Below are positions 46,048 to 54,021 of a DNA stretch of 64,000 nt, in pieces. Within the stretch, counting starts at the first letter, position 1. Every line of letters begins with the position of its first letter. The position numbers were made by a program, and so were the translations under genes. Source of the DNA: Alphaproteobacteria bacterium HT1-32 (GTDB taxonomy: Bacteria > Pseudomonadota > Alphaproteobacteria > Rhodospirillales > HT1-32); NCBI GenBank assembly GCA_009649675.1, contig WJPL01000001.1, positions 1,322,469-1,386,468 of the forward strand. The letters are read 5' to 3'. The notes below the pieces were generated by a model. It was not told where the DNA came from, made no database searches, and saw only the letters and a program-made list of their open reading frames with translations.

Positions 46048-46862
46048 GTCGCCAGTTCTCTCGCATTCTTCCAGGCAATCTGTTCCGCCACATCAGGGGG
46101 CAGATCGGACAGCCATTCCCGGCTCCAGTTCGCATGGTCGATGACGTAGTACCAGCGTTCCGGCGTGAAGGTATCGGAGCCAAGCATGAAACGGTCCGGA
46201 AAATCGAGGAACAACTGCCGCCAGCTGTCGGACACCTTGCCCTTGAAGGCATGGTCTGTCCGGTAGGCCAGATCGCCATAAAGCCGGGGATGACGTTCCA
46301 TCATGGCACGGATGTCTGCCGGGGAATCAAACCCGGAATGCGCCCAGAGCACCGTCGCTTCCGGCCATTGGGCAAAATGCCGGGCAACAGCATCGGCATC
46401 AGAGTGAGAGTGCAGGAAGATGTTGTGCTGCTTTGCCAGATCCACCACCTGCCGCATCACCGGGCTGTCTGCATCCGACCCATAGATATGAAACTCGCCG
46501 ATCCCGGCATATTTGTATTTCGCCAGCCGGGCCTTCAGATGGTCGATCACCGTCGGGTCACGAAACCAGGTGCCCAGTTCACCCCGCCGGCGATAAGGCC
46601 GCAGGACAGGCACCACGATATCCGGCGCCGCCTCATAAATCATCCGGGTACCCTCATCACTGGAGGACGACACCATGGCCATTCGCAGGCCTGCCTTGCG
46701 CAGAATTTCCGCCGCCTGTGCCGGTGGCAGCATATCCCAGGCGTCATGGCTGTAATGCATATGGGCGTCTGCAACCGGCATCGGGTCTGCCGCCACGGCG
46801 GGTCCGCTGAAACAAAAACAAAGTGACAGCAACGTTATCAGTCGTCCTGCGGGTGATCGCAT
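46026..46862 (-). CDS. Exported amidohydrolase-fold metal-dependent hydrolase
   Basis: About 278 residues. A signal peptide (MRSPAGRLITLLSLCFCFSG to AVAADP) precedes a TIM barrel with VADAHMHYSHD (first metal His pair), IGEFHIYG, NIFLHSHSDADA, VLWAHSGFD and MLGSDTF (metal Asp). This is the amidohydrolase_2 layout, here unusually sent to the periplasm. The ATG at 46860-46862 is chosen because it starts the signal peptide; an in-frame ATG lies 60 bases further upstream. Substrate unknown. Confidence 0.86.
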   Translation of the reverse strand: MRSPAGRLITLLSLCFCFSGPAVAADPMPVADAHMHYSHDAWDMLPPAQAAEILRKAGLRMAMVSSSSDEGTRMIYEAAPDIVVPVLRPYRRRGELGTWFRDPTVIDHLKARLAKYKYAGIGEFHIYGSDADSPVMRQVVDLAKQHNIFLHSHSDADAVARHFAQWPEATVLWAHSGFDSPADIRAMMERHPRLYGDLAYRTDHAFKGKVSDSWRQLFLDFPDRFMLGSDTFTPERWYYVIDHANWSREWLSDLPPDVAEQIAWKNARELATWALGTN

Positions 46863-46931
46863 CGGCTTGTGCTCCGCAATAAGGTTACAGCTTTCAATGG
46901 CAAGGACAGTGCCCCGTTTCAAGCCGGCAGT

Positions 46932-48044
46932 TTAACCGGACTTTTCCAGTCCCGGACAATCAACTTTCTGTCGGTCATCCCGCAATGCGAAATCCAGGGG
47001 CAGGGGAAGCGCCGGCAGGCAGTTGCCGAGGGTATCGGTGACTGAACGCCCGAACAGATTGCGGGCAGCAAATGCCGGGTCTGCCACCGCTTCCTGAAGC
47101 GAGGCAACCACTGCGCAGCAGACATCCTGTCCGGCAAACCGTTCCTGCCAGTCTGCGGCTGTACGGGCTGCAACCAGGGTCGCGACAGCCGCTTTTGTCG
47201 CCGCCGGATCAGAAGCATCATCGCGCAGGCTGTCCGGCACTCCCGTCAGATCGCAAAACAGGTCCCAGAACCGTTGCTCCAGTGGTGCCGCCGCCAGAAA
47301 GCGGTCATCTGCCGTGCGATAGATATTGTACCGGGGTGATCCGCCGGTCAGCAGCCCGTCACCTCCCGCCGGCCAGTCCCCGGCGAAGCCTCTTGCCAGT
47401 TCCAGAAAGGCGAAGGGAAACAGGTTCTCAGCCATCGAAATATCCAGATGCATGCCCTGTCCTGTACGATCGCGCTGCCGCAATGCCAGCAGGATATTCA
47501 TCACAGCGGGCCATGATCCGCCGGCAATATCCGCATTCAGGGTCGCCGGGACGACGGGCGCACCGTCAGTACCGCAGGCCAGCGACAGCAGACCGCTCGC
47601 CGCCATATAGGTCAGGTCATGCCCGGCCTCTGCGGCGCGGGGTCCGGTTTGTCCGAAACCCGTGATCGAACAGATGATCAGCCGCGGATTGATCTGTTGC
47701 AGAACATCTGCTCCAAGCCCCAGACGTGCCAGAACACCGGGCCGGAACTGTTCGACCAGAATGTCGGCATCACCCAGCAGAGTCAGAACACGCGCCCGGC
47801 CCGCTGACGATTTGAGGTCGGCAGAGATCGATTCCTTACCCCGGTTCAGCAGGGCAAAGGCCGCGCTGCTGTCTCCGGACAAGGGCGGAAACATACGTAT
47901 TTCGTCTCCGTCCGGCGGGCGTTCCACCTTGATGACCCGCGCCCCCGCCTCGGCCAGATACAGCGTCGCGAGCGGGCCCGGCAACAGGGTCGAGAGATCG
48001 ACGATGGTCACATCTTCGAGCGGAAGCGGATTCACGGATGGCAC
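46932..48044 (-). CDS. CaiB/BaiF CoA-transferase or alpha-methylacyl-CoA racemase-like
   Basis: The protein has 370 residues. The N-terminus LEDVTIVDLSTLLPGPLATL, then AGARVIKVERPPDGDEIR, and the region VPATLNADIAGGSWPAVM (candidate catalytic Asp) fit class III CoA-transferases of the racemase-like branch. It is not closely similar to the 41347-42567 product. The neighbours do not point to a pathway. Confidence 0.9.
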   Translation of the reverse strand: MPSVNPLPLEDVTIVDLSTLLPGPLATLYLAEAGARVIKVERPPDGDEIRMFPPLSGDSSAAFALLNRGKESISADLKSSAGRARVLTLLGDADILVEQFRPGVLARLGLGADVLQQINPRLIICSITGFGQTGPRAAEAGHDLTYMAASGLLSLACGTDGAPVVPATLNADIAGGSWPAVMNILLALRQRDRTGQGMHLDISMAENLFPFAFLELARGFAGDWPAGGDGLLTGGSPRYNIYRTADDRFLAAAPLEQRFWDLFCDLTGVPDSLRDDASDPAATKAAVATLVAARTAADWQERFAGQDVCCAVVASLQEAVADPAFAARNLFGRSVTDTLGNCLPALPLPLDFALRDDRQKVDCPGLEKSG

Positions 48045-48077
48045 TCCATGCCTGAAACAGAAGGCCCGAGCAGACCT

Positions 48078-49295
48078 TCAGTCTGCCGCGCCGTCAATCA
48101 GGCGAATTGTATGGTCGGGCAGGTCAATCCGGAAACAGGATCCCTTTTGCACTTCGCTATCGACAACAATATGCCCGCCGAGCTTGTCGACCACCTGTCT
48201 GACCAGCGCCAGGCCAATGCCGGTACCGGACGGGCCGCTGACATCACCATGCAACCGGACAAAGGGTTCGAAAATGCTGTCAATCCGGTCCGCCGGAATG
48301 CCGATCCCGTTATCCCAGACCTCCAGGCCAATCCGGTGATCCGGCAGGCGCATAAACCGGAGACCCACCTTGTCCCCGTTACCGATATATTTCACCGCAT
48401 TCGTGAGAAGATTGACCAGAACCCGCAGCAGACCACGCCGTCGTGTGGTCAGATAGAGACGTTCCGCCACATCAACTTCAATTTCAACACTGTTTTCCCG
48501 GGCAGCAACGGTAACGATGGACACGGCCTCCGACGCCAGCTCCCGGAGATTGACCAGTTGCTCCGGTTCGTCCGCCACATCAAGCCGCTGCATATCCAGC
48601 ACATCACCAATCAGCGCATAGAGCAGCGTGGAAGAGGCATGGATGTCGTCGACATATTCCTTCTGCTGATCTGTCAGATCACCGGCATATCCGCTGCGGA
48701 TCATATCCGTGAAGCCGATGATGGCGTTCAGCGGGGTTCTCAGCTCATGGCTCATCGTCGCCATGAACTGGGACTTCATGCTGCTGGTTTCTTCAGCCTG
48801 CTGACGCGCAGTCTCCACTTCAGCGAAGGCATTCCGCAGGGCCCTCGTGCGCTCTTCAACAATTCTTTCCAGGCTTTCCGTCAGATGCTTCAGATCCTCG
48901 TTCGCCGTTGCCAGTTCTTTCGTGCTCGGCGAGGCAAGTACCCGGGGCAGCAATGGCCAGAGGACGGCAGCCACCGTTAGTGAAATCAGCGCCGTTGCCA
49001 GTTTGGCCATACCCGCAGCCGCATAAACCGGCACCCAGAGCGTGATAATGCTGAAAATATGAGTCACGCCGCAGAACACAATGAAAGCACTGAACAGATG
49101 CAGGCAATTGTACGAATTAAGGTCCGGGCGACGCCGGGCGATGATCTGCAGAACCAGCGGGATGCTGAAATAGGAAATCGCAATGACGACATCCGAGGCC
49201 ACAAACAGGTCGATCAGTGCCGGGTCCCAGATCAGACAATATCCGTGGGCTGCAAACCCTTCTGAATTTGCGAGCCATCCAAAGAAATCAGACAT
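48078..49295 (-). CDS. Histidine kinase with an ethylene-receptor-like copper-binding sensor domain
   Basis: The protein has 405 residues. Three N-terminal membrane helices closely follow the plant ETR1 ethylene-binding domain: ASDVVIAISYFSIP and FSAFIVFCGVTHIFSIITLW. All residues known to matter for copper/ethylene binding in ETR1 have equivalents: D35, Y42, I72, C75 and H79. A coiled coil (about 125-172) leads to the HisKA domain with H183 (MSHELRTPLN) and the ATPase domain (N-box NLLTNAVKY, GLEVWDNGIGIP, GTGIGLALV). There is no receiver domain and no response regulator nearby. The ATG at 49293-49295 has GGAGGG 5 bases before it; an ATG 21 bases upstream is less likely. Confidence 0.93.
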   Translation of the reverse strand: MSDFFGWLANSEGFAAHGYCLIWDPALIDLFVASDVVIAISYFSIPLVLQIIARRRPDLNSYNCLHLFSAFIVFCGVTHIFSIITLWVPVYAAAGMAKLATALISLTVAAVLWPLLPRVLASPSTKELATANEDLKHLTESLERIVEERTRALRNAFAEVETARQQAEETSSMKSQFMATMSHELRTPLNAIIGFTDMIRSGYAGDLTDQQKEYVDDIHASSTLLYALIGDVLDMQRLDVADEPEQLVNLRELASEAVSIVTVAARENSVEIEVDVAERLYLTTRRRGLLRVLVNLLTNAVKYIGNGDKVGLRFMRLPDHRIGLEVWDNGIGIPADRIDSIFEPFVRLHGDVSGPSGTGIGLALVRQVVDKLGGHIVVDSEVQKGSCFRIDLPDHTIRLIDGAAD

Positions 49296-49314
49296 GCTGC
49301 CCTCCGCTGTCTTC

Positions 49315-49332
49315 ATTTGGCCAAGGCCAAAT
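49315..49332. promoter_or_regulatory. 18-bp palindrome upstream of the ethylene-sensor-like kinase gene
   Basis: ATTTGGCC and GGCCAAAT are separated by two bases, giving perfect 8-bp arms. It lies 20 bases upstream of the kinase start, within a 143-base gap after rpoH that otherwise shows only AT-rich sequence (49335-49420) suited to a promoter. It is a likely operator for an unknown factor. Confidence 0.5.
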
Positions 49333-49438
49333 CATGACACGACAGCAACAGGCTACCTAATAAGTATAAACCCTCATAGACGGATTAGTTGTATAAGAAG
49401 CTCAAAATATACCAGATATTCCTTGCCAGACCGGGCAG

Positions 49439-50323
49439 CTACAACCCCAGACGCCTTTCCGTATCGGCATTCTTCACTGCGCGCTGCAACTTCTCAAAGG
49501 CACGTACTTCGATCTGCCGGATGCGTTCCCGGGAAACGCCATAGACGTGACTGAGGTCTTCCAGCGTTTTCGGATCTTCTTCCAGGCGACGGGAAACGAT
49601 GATATGCCGTTCCCGCTCGTTCAGCGCCGTCAGGGCATTCTGTAGCAAGCCATGCCGATAGTGGGATTCATCGTCTGCTATCAGAAGCTGTTCCTGATTG
49701 TCGGACTCATCCTCCAGCCAGTCCATCCATTCGCCTTCGCCATCCATGCTCAGTGGCGCATTCAGACTCTGGTCGGGACCGGACAGGCGGCGGTTCATTG
49801 AAATCACATCGCCTGTGGATACGGCCAGCTTGTGCGCAATCTCATCCACGGCCTCGGTCGGCATATCACCATCCGACAGTTCCTTCATCTTGCCCTTGAG
49901 CTTCCGCAGGTTGAAAAACAGTTTCTTTTGCGAGGCGGTGGTGCCCATCTTCACCAGCGACCATGAATGCAGGATATATTCCTGTATTGCGGCCCTGACC
50001 CACCACATCGCATAGGTGGAGAGGCGAAACCCCTTGTCCGGGTCAAACCGCTTCACCGACTGCATCATGCCAACATTGCCTTCCGAAATAAGCTCGGCGA
50101 CCGGCAGTCCGTAACCGCGATAGCCCATGGCAATCTTGACCACCAGCCGCAGATGACTGTTGATCAGCAGGTTCATTGCCTCCTCATCGGCGTCTTCCTG
50201 CCAGCGACGGGCAAGCTCCATCTCCTGCTTATGTTCCAGCATCGGATATTTCCGGATTTCACGCATGTAGCGCGACAGATTAGCGTCCGGTGTGGTGGTT
50301 ACGTTGCTGATTGCCTGTGCCAT
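49439..50323 (-). CDS. rpoH: Heat-shock sigma factor RpoH (sigma-32)
   Basis: The protein has 294 residues. Region 2 contains LVVKIAMGYRGYGLPVAELI, EGNVGMMQSVKRFDPDKGF and STYAMWWVRAAIQEYILHSW. The RpoH box region (SQKKLFFNLRKLKGKM) and region 4 (LEDLSHVYGVSRERIRQIE) are clear. It directs RNA polymerase to heat-shock promoters. The ATG at 50321-50323 has GGAGGGG in front. A hairpin at 50345-50369 lies in the leader, 22 bases before the start. Confidence 0.97.
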   Translation of the reverse strand: MAQAISNVTTTPDANLSRYMREIRKYPMLEHKQEMELARRWQEDADEEAMNLLINSHLRLVVKIAMGYRGYGLPVAELISEGNVGMMQSVKRFDPDKGFRLSTYAMWWVRAAIQEYILHSWSLVKMGTTASQKKLFFNLRKLKGKMKELSDGDMPTEAVDEIAHKLAVSTGDVISMNRRLSGPDQSLNAPLSMDGEGEWMDWLEDESDNQEQLLIADDESHYRHGLLQNALTALNERERHIIVSRRLEEDPKTLEDLSHVYGVSRERIRQIEVRAFEKLQRAVKNADTERRLGL

Positions 50324-50344
50324 GATCCCCTCCGGCCAAATGAC

Positions 50345-50369
50345 GGTCCTCGGTGACAGCACCGTGACC
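50345..50369 (-). promoter_or_regulatory. Leader hairpin upstream of rpoH
   Basis: GGTC and GACC flank a 5-bp CGGTG/CACCG stem with an ACAG loop, so 9 pairs form with small bulges. It lies between the start of the gap and the Shine-Dalgarno. Some rpoH mRNAs use leader structure to sense temperature; this hairpin does not cover the ribosome-binding site, so a role is speculative. Confidence 0.3.
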
Positions 50370-50430
50370 GGTTATGTTCCGTACTTGCATCATCTACGGC
50401 AAAGGGACGGATGCGGATCATCAGGAGAGC

Positions 50431-50455
50431 AAAAAAAGCCTGCCTGCCGGCAGGC
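50431..50455 (-). terminator. Rho-independent terminator after the zinc-finger gene
   Basis: GCCTGCCGGCAGGC (50442-50455) is a perfect palindrome. On the minus strand the hairpin is followed shortly by seven T residues (50431-50437). It lies about 90 bases beyond the stop of the minus-strand zinc-finger gene and before the rpoH leader, so it separates the two. Confidence 0.6.
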
Positions 50456-50541
50456 AAAAGCGCGGCCATCCCGATTTCAGACCGGGGCAGCCAGAGTCAG
50501 TAACAGGGAGGTTTATCCCGCCTAAGCGGCGGAAAACGGCC

Positions 50542-50727
50542 TCAGTGGCCGTGCGCAGCCGCCTCAGCGCCTTCTTTCAGGCGGTAAGTCCGTGAGCAGT
50601 ACGGGCAGACAATCTCCGCCTCACCCACACCGACCGTCAGATAGACGCGGGGATGGCCGAGTGCGCCGCCACCACCATCACAGGAGGTTTTGCGGGTCTC
50701 TATTTCGATGACTTCGAACGGGTCCAT
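50542..50727 (-). CDS. Small zinc-finger protein, NDUFS6-like (zf-CHCC)
   Basis: About 61 residues from MDPFEVIEIETRKTS. The pattern SCDGGGGALGHPRVYL followed by IVCPYCSRTYRLKEG matches the CHCC zinc-finger family, whose mitochondrial relative NDUFS6 is a complex I accessory subunit. The tail is His- and Ala-rich (AAAHGH). A GTG at 50782-50784 would add 19 residues that also look protein-like, so the start is not settled. No strong ribosome-binding site is seen for either. Confidence 0.82.
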   Translation of the reverse strand: MDPFEVIEIETRKTSCDGGGGALGHPRVYLTVGVGEAEIVCPYCSRTYRLKEGAEAAAHGH

Positions 50728-50837
50728 GGCGACAATCCGGGGGTTCAGGGTGTTAAGATCAATCTCAGGGCGGTCGTTGACCACCCCAAGGCTGAATGAT
50801 ACCCATGCGCGCGCTCTGATCAACAGCCTGAACGGCC

Positions 50838-51806
50838 ATGAACGAACTTCCCCGCTATGCCGTCGAAATCGAGAACCTCTCAAAGACCTACCGCCCGAAA
50901 AGTGGCGGCGAGGTACGGGCGCTCGACAACGTCTCCCTGAACATCCCCCGCGGCTCGTTTTTTGCCCTGCTGGGACCGAACGGCGCAGGCAAATCAACGC
51001 TGATCAATATTCTCGCCGGACTGGTTCTGAAAACCGGCGGCTCCGCCCGTATCTGGGACCGCGATATCGATGAACGCCCGCGTCAGGCCCGTGCCGCCAT
51101 TGGCATCGTCCCCCAGGAACTGAATATCGACCCCTTCTTCACACCGCGGGCGCTGCTGGACATTCAGGCCGGTCTTTACGGTGTCCCGAAACGTGAACGC
51201 CGGACCGACGAGATTCTCCGCGCCATCGGCCTGGCCGACAAATCCGAAGCCTATGCGCGCTCCCTTTCCGGCGGCATGCGCCGTCGTCTGCTGGTCGGCA
51301 AGGCGATGGTGCATACACCGCCGGTTCTTGTGCTCGATGAACCGACCGCCGGGGTTGATATCGAACTGCGCCGGCAGTTGTGGGATTATGTGCGGGAACT
51401 GAACCGGCAGGGCACCACGGTTCTGCTGACAACCCACTATCTCGAAGAAGCCGAGGAACTCTGCGATACCATCGCCATCATCAATCATGGCAAGCTCATC
51501 GCCTGCGAACCGACCCAACAACTGCTGAAACGCATGGATTCCAAGGAATTGCAGATTCAGACCGGTGAAAACCTGTCCTCGGTTCCCGACGCCCTGCAGG
51601 TTTATGACCCGGAACTGCAGGACGACAACCGGCTGGTCTTTCGCTATTCACCGTCAAAGGTCAATGTGGCAGCCATCCTTGATGCGGTCCGCGAGGCGGG
51701 TCTCACCATCAATGACCTGTCGACAGTCGAAGCCGATCTGGAAGATATTTTCCTCTCGCTTACCAGCCACAGCGGGGACGAGAGCGGGACCGGACAGCAG
51801 GGGTAG
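50838..51806 (+). CDS. ABC transporter ATP-binding protein (ABC-2 / DrrA type) without a nearby permease
   Basis: The protein has 322 residues. Walker A is GPNGAGKST, the signature LSGGMRRR, Walker B VLVLDEPTAG, and the switch His is in TTHYLEEAEEL; a 90-residue C-terminal domain follows. This is the exporter type that normally pairs with an ABC-2 permease gene directly downstream. Here a lipoprotein hydrolase gene follows after 5 bases instead, so its membrane partner must be encoded elsewhere. Confidence 0.93.
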   Translation: MNELPRYAVEIENLSKTYRPKSGGEVRALDNVSLNIPRGSFFALLGPNGAGKSTLINILAGLVLKTGGSARIWDRDIDERPRQARAAIGIVPQELNIDPFFTPRALLDIQAGLYGVPKRERRTDEILRAIGLADKSEAYARSLSGGMRRRLLVGKAMVHTPPVLVLDEPTAGVDIELRRQLWDYVRELNRQGTTVLLTTHYLEEAEELCDTIAIINHGKLIACEPTQQLLKRMDSKELQIQTGENLSSVPDALQVYDPELQDDNRLVFRYSPSKVNVAAILDAVREAGLTINDLSTVEADLEDIFLSLTSHSGDESGTGQQG

Positions 51807-51811
51807 AAAAG

Positions 51812-52810
51812 ATGAGACGGCTCGCTCTTGGCGCTGCGCTGGCTCTCCTTGCTCTGACCGGCGCCTGTGCGCCGATTGAAATTCCGGCGGGTGCCGGACA
51901 GCAGCAACCGGCCCTGACCGACGACAGCCTGATCAGCTTCGACGGGGCCATCCTGCCATTGCGACGCTGGTTGCCCGAAGATGACCGGCCGGAGGCCCTC
52001 ATTCTGGCCCTGCATGGCTTCAACGATTACAGCAACGCCTTCAGCACCGCAGCGCCCTGGTTCACACAGCAGAACCTGGCGGTCTTTGCCTTTGACCAGC
52101 GCGGGTTTGGTGATGCCCCGGATCGTGGTTACTGGCACAGCGAGACCGCCCTGACCGGCGATGTGGCAACGGCACTGGATCTGCTGGGCCAGCGTTATCC
52201 GGACATACCGATTTATCTGATGGGCGTCAGCATGGGCGGGGCGGTTGCGCTCACCAGTCTGGCAGACCCGCGGGTCAGCCGTGCGGTCAGCGGGACCATT
52301 CTGCTGGCCCCGGCCATCTGGGGAGCCTCGACACAGCCCTGGTGGCAGCGGAGCGGTCTCTGGCTGTTCGCCCATACGGTGCCCTGGATGCGGCCAACCG
52401 GTCAGGGGCTGGGTATTCAGGCCTCCGACAATATTGACATGCTGCGCAGTCTCGGGCGCGACCCGAAGGTCATCAAGAAAACCCGGATCGATGCCGTCTA
52501 CGGGCTGGTCCGGCTGATGGACTCAGCCCTGCTGGCCAGTCGGGATCTCAAAACCCCGGCCCTGATTCTTTATGGTGCGAAGGATGAGGTGATCCCGGCA
52601 AAACCAACCCGCCAGATGCTCCGCAGCCTGCCTGCGGAGGCCGAAGCCCGGCGCCGGATCGCGGTTTATCCGGACGGCTGGCACATGTTGCTGCGCGATC
52701 TTCAGGGCGAGGTTGTCTGGCGCGATATTGCGAACTGGATCAGACAACCGGAGGACGCTCTGCCCTCCGGTGCTGAAGCCCATACCCGGGCGTTTCTGGC
52801 GAAAGACTGA
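51812..52810 (+). CDS. Alpha/beta-hydrolase lipoprotein (monoglyceride-lipase-like)
   Basis: The protein has 332 residues. The signal peptide MRRLALGAALALLALTGAC ends in a lipobox (LTGAC), so the protein is membrane-anchored outside the cytoplasm. The hydrolase fold shows LALHGFNDYSNAF (oxyanion region), MGVSMGGAVAL (nucleophile Ser in GVSMGG), GAKDEVIPAKP (acid) and GWHMLLRD (His). It resembles Ser-aminopeptidase-like lysophospholipases. It probably shares a transcript with the ABC ATPase before it. Confidence 0.9.
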   Translation: MRRLALGAALALLALTGACAPIEIPAGAGQQQPALTDDSLISFDGAILPLRRWLPEDDRPEALILALHGFNDYSNAFSTAAPWFTQQNLAVFAFDQRGFGDAPDRGYWHSETALTGDVATALDLLGQRYPDIPIYLMGVSMGGAVALTSLADPRVSRAVSGTILLAPAIWGASTQPWWQRSGLWLFAHTVPWMRPTGQGLGIQASDNIDMLRSLGRDPKVIKKTRIDAVYGLVRLMDSALLASRDLKTPALILYGAKDEVIPAKPTRQMLRSLPAEAEARRRIAVYPDGWHMLLRDLQGEVVWRDIANWIRQPEDALPSGAEAHTRAFLAKD

Positions 52811-52818
52811 ACCTCAGG

Positions 52819-53418
52819 TCAGCCGACAGGTACCGTCTGGGCCATCGCCGGGCGCTTTGAGAATTCGGCGAACCATGCCGCCAGTTTCGGGCGACCCTCG
52901 CGCCAGTTCTTTTCGTCATGCCGCAGGTCGAGATAACCCAGCGCCGCACCGATCGCGAAATGGCCGATATGAACATCGCCGTCGAGCTGGGAAATATCTT
53001 TTTCCAGCGCTTCCGTGGCGGAGCGGATGCCGTTCCAGTTACGCTCACCCCAGGTCGGTGACCGCTCGCCGTTGATACGGCCTTCATGGACGATCAGGAA
53101 AGAACAATCGGCCATACCATTGCCCAGCGCCATCAGGGTCAGGGCCTTGAAACGGGCGCGTGGTTCAGCCGGATAAAGCTTGTGGCCGGAATGCTGGCTG
53201 TCGAAATATTCCGTGATCACCGAGGAATCGAACAGCAGGTCACCATCGTCGGTTTCCAGCGACGGCAGCTTGCCAAGCGGACTGAGCGGGTTGATGCCCT
53301 GCAGCGGCTGGCTGGCGTCCGGTGAGACCTTCTCGATACGGTCGACGATGCCGGTTTCAATAGCAACAGCCATACATTTGCGGGCATACGGAGAGGCAGG
53401 CGAAAAGACGAGCTTCAT
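52819..53418 (-). CDS. Glutathione S-transferase family protein
   Basis: The protein has 199 residues. The thioredoxin-like N-terminus begins KLVFSPASPYARKCMAVAIE (catalytic Ser/Cys region) with LGKLPSLETDDGDLLFDSSV for glutathione binding, followed by a helical C-terminal domain. It resembles the YibF/GstB group. No pathway is suggested by the surroundings. It is not closely similar to the FzlA-like protein. Confidence 0.92.
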   Translation of the reverse strand: MKLVFSPASPYARKCMAVAIETGIVDRIEKVSPDASQPLQGINPLSPLGKLPSLETDDGDLLFDSSVITEYFDSQHSGHKLYPAEPRARFKALTLMALGNGMADCSFLIVHEGRINGERSPTWGERNWNGIRSATEALEKDISQLDGDVHIGHFAIGAALGYLDLRHDEKNWREGRPKLAAWFAEFSKRPAMAQTVPVG

Positions 53419-53435
53419 AGGACAGGATCTCCCGA

Positions 53436-53999
53436 TCAGACGGTTATGGGTTGGGGCGTCAGCGGATAGCTGGCTTCGATTGAGTAGTGCGAGCCATCCC
53501 GCGTCAGCACGCTGGAAAACAGGCTAAAATCTTCGACCCCGAATGGCTCCGTTGCAAACAGGTTTTTCCGTCGGCAGAACCCGGCCAGCCGGTCAAAGTG
53601 AATATCCCGCAGCCGGGCAATGGTCACATGAGGATGAAACTTGCGCTTTTCCGGGCGTATCCCGAACCGCTGCAAAGCCGAGGTGACCCGTTCCTGCAAC
53701 CGGATCAGATCCGGATTCTTCTCCACATCGACATACAGCAGGCGACCCTCACCGCCGCGCGCCTTCTGGCCAAACCAGTCAACGCCGGATAGCCGCAGAT
53801 CAAAAGCAGGAGATCGCACTGCTTCCATCGCCAGATCGACATCCGCAGCCGTATGGCGGTCAACCTCACCCAGAAAACAGAGGGTCAGATGCATGTTGTG
53901 CGCCGGCACCCATCGGGCACCGGGCAAATCAGTCTGAAGGAATTCAAGCTGACGGCGGATTTCGTCCGGCAGTGTCAGTCCGACAAACAGGCGCAACAT
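53436..53999 (-). CDS. thpR: RNA 2',3'-cyclic phosphodiesterase (ThpR/LigT)
   Basis: The protein has 187 residues of the 2H phosphoesterase fold. The two catalytic HxT(L/I) motifs are HLTLCFLGEVD (about 39-49) and HVTIARL (about 130-136). It opens 2',3'-cyclic phosphates, probably on RNA ends. It lies 17 bases upstream of the GST gene on the same strand. Confidence 0.93.
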   Translation of the reverse strand: MLRLFVGLTLPDEIRRQLEFLQTDLPGARWVPAHNMHLTLCFLGEVDRHTAADVDLAMEAVRSPAFDLRLSGVDWFGQKARGGEGRLLYVDVEKNPDLIRLQERVTSALQRFGIRPEKRKFHPHVTIARLRDIHFDRLAGFCRRKNLFATEPFGVEDFSLFSSVLTRDGSHYSIEASYPLTPQPITV

Positions 54000-54021
54000 G
54001 CGTCATCTCCCCGGCGGCCGG

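Noticed and set aside
50728-50997. Longer version (151 codons) of the zinc-finger protein
   Set aside because: It would run into the coding part of the divergent ABC gene; the family domain starts near 50727, or at most at the GTG of 50784.
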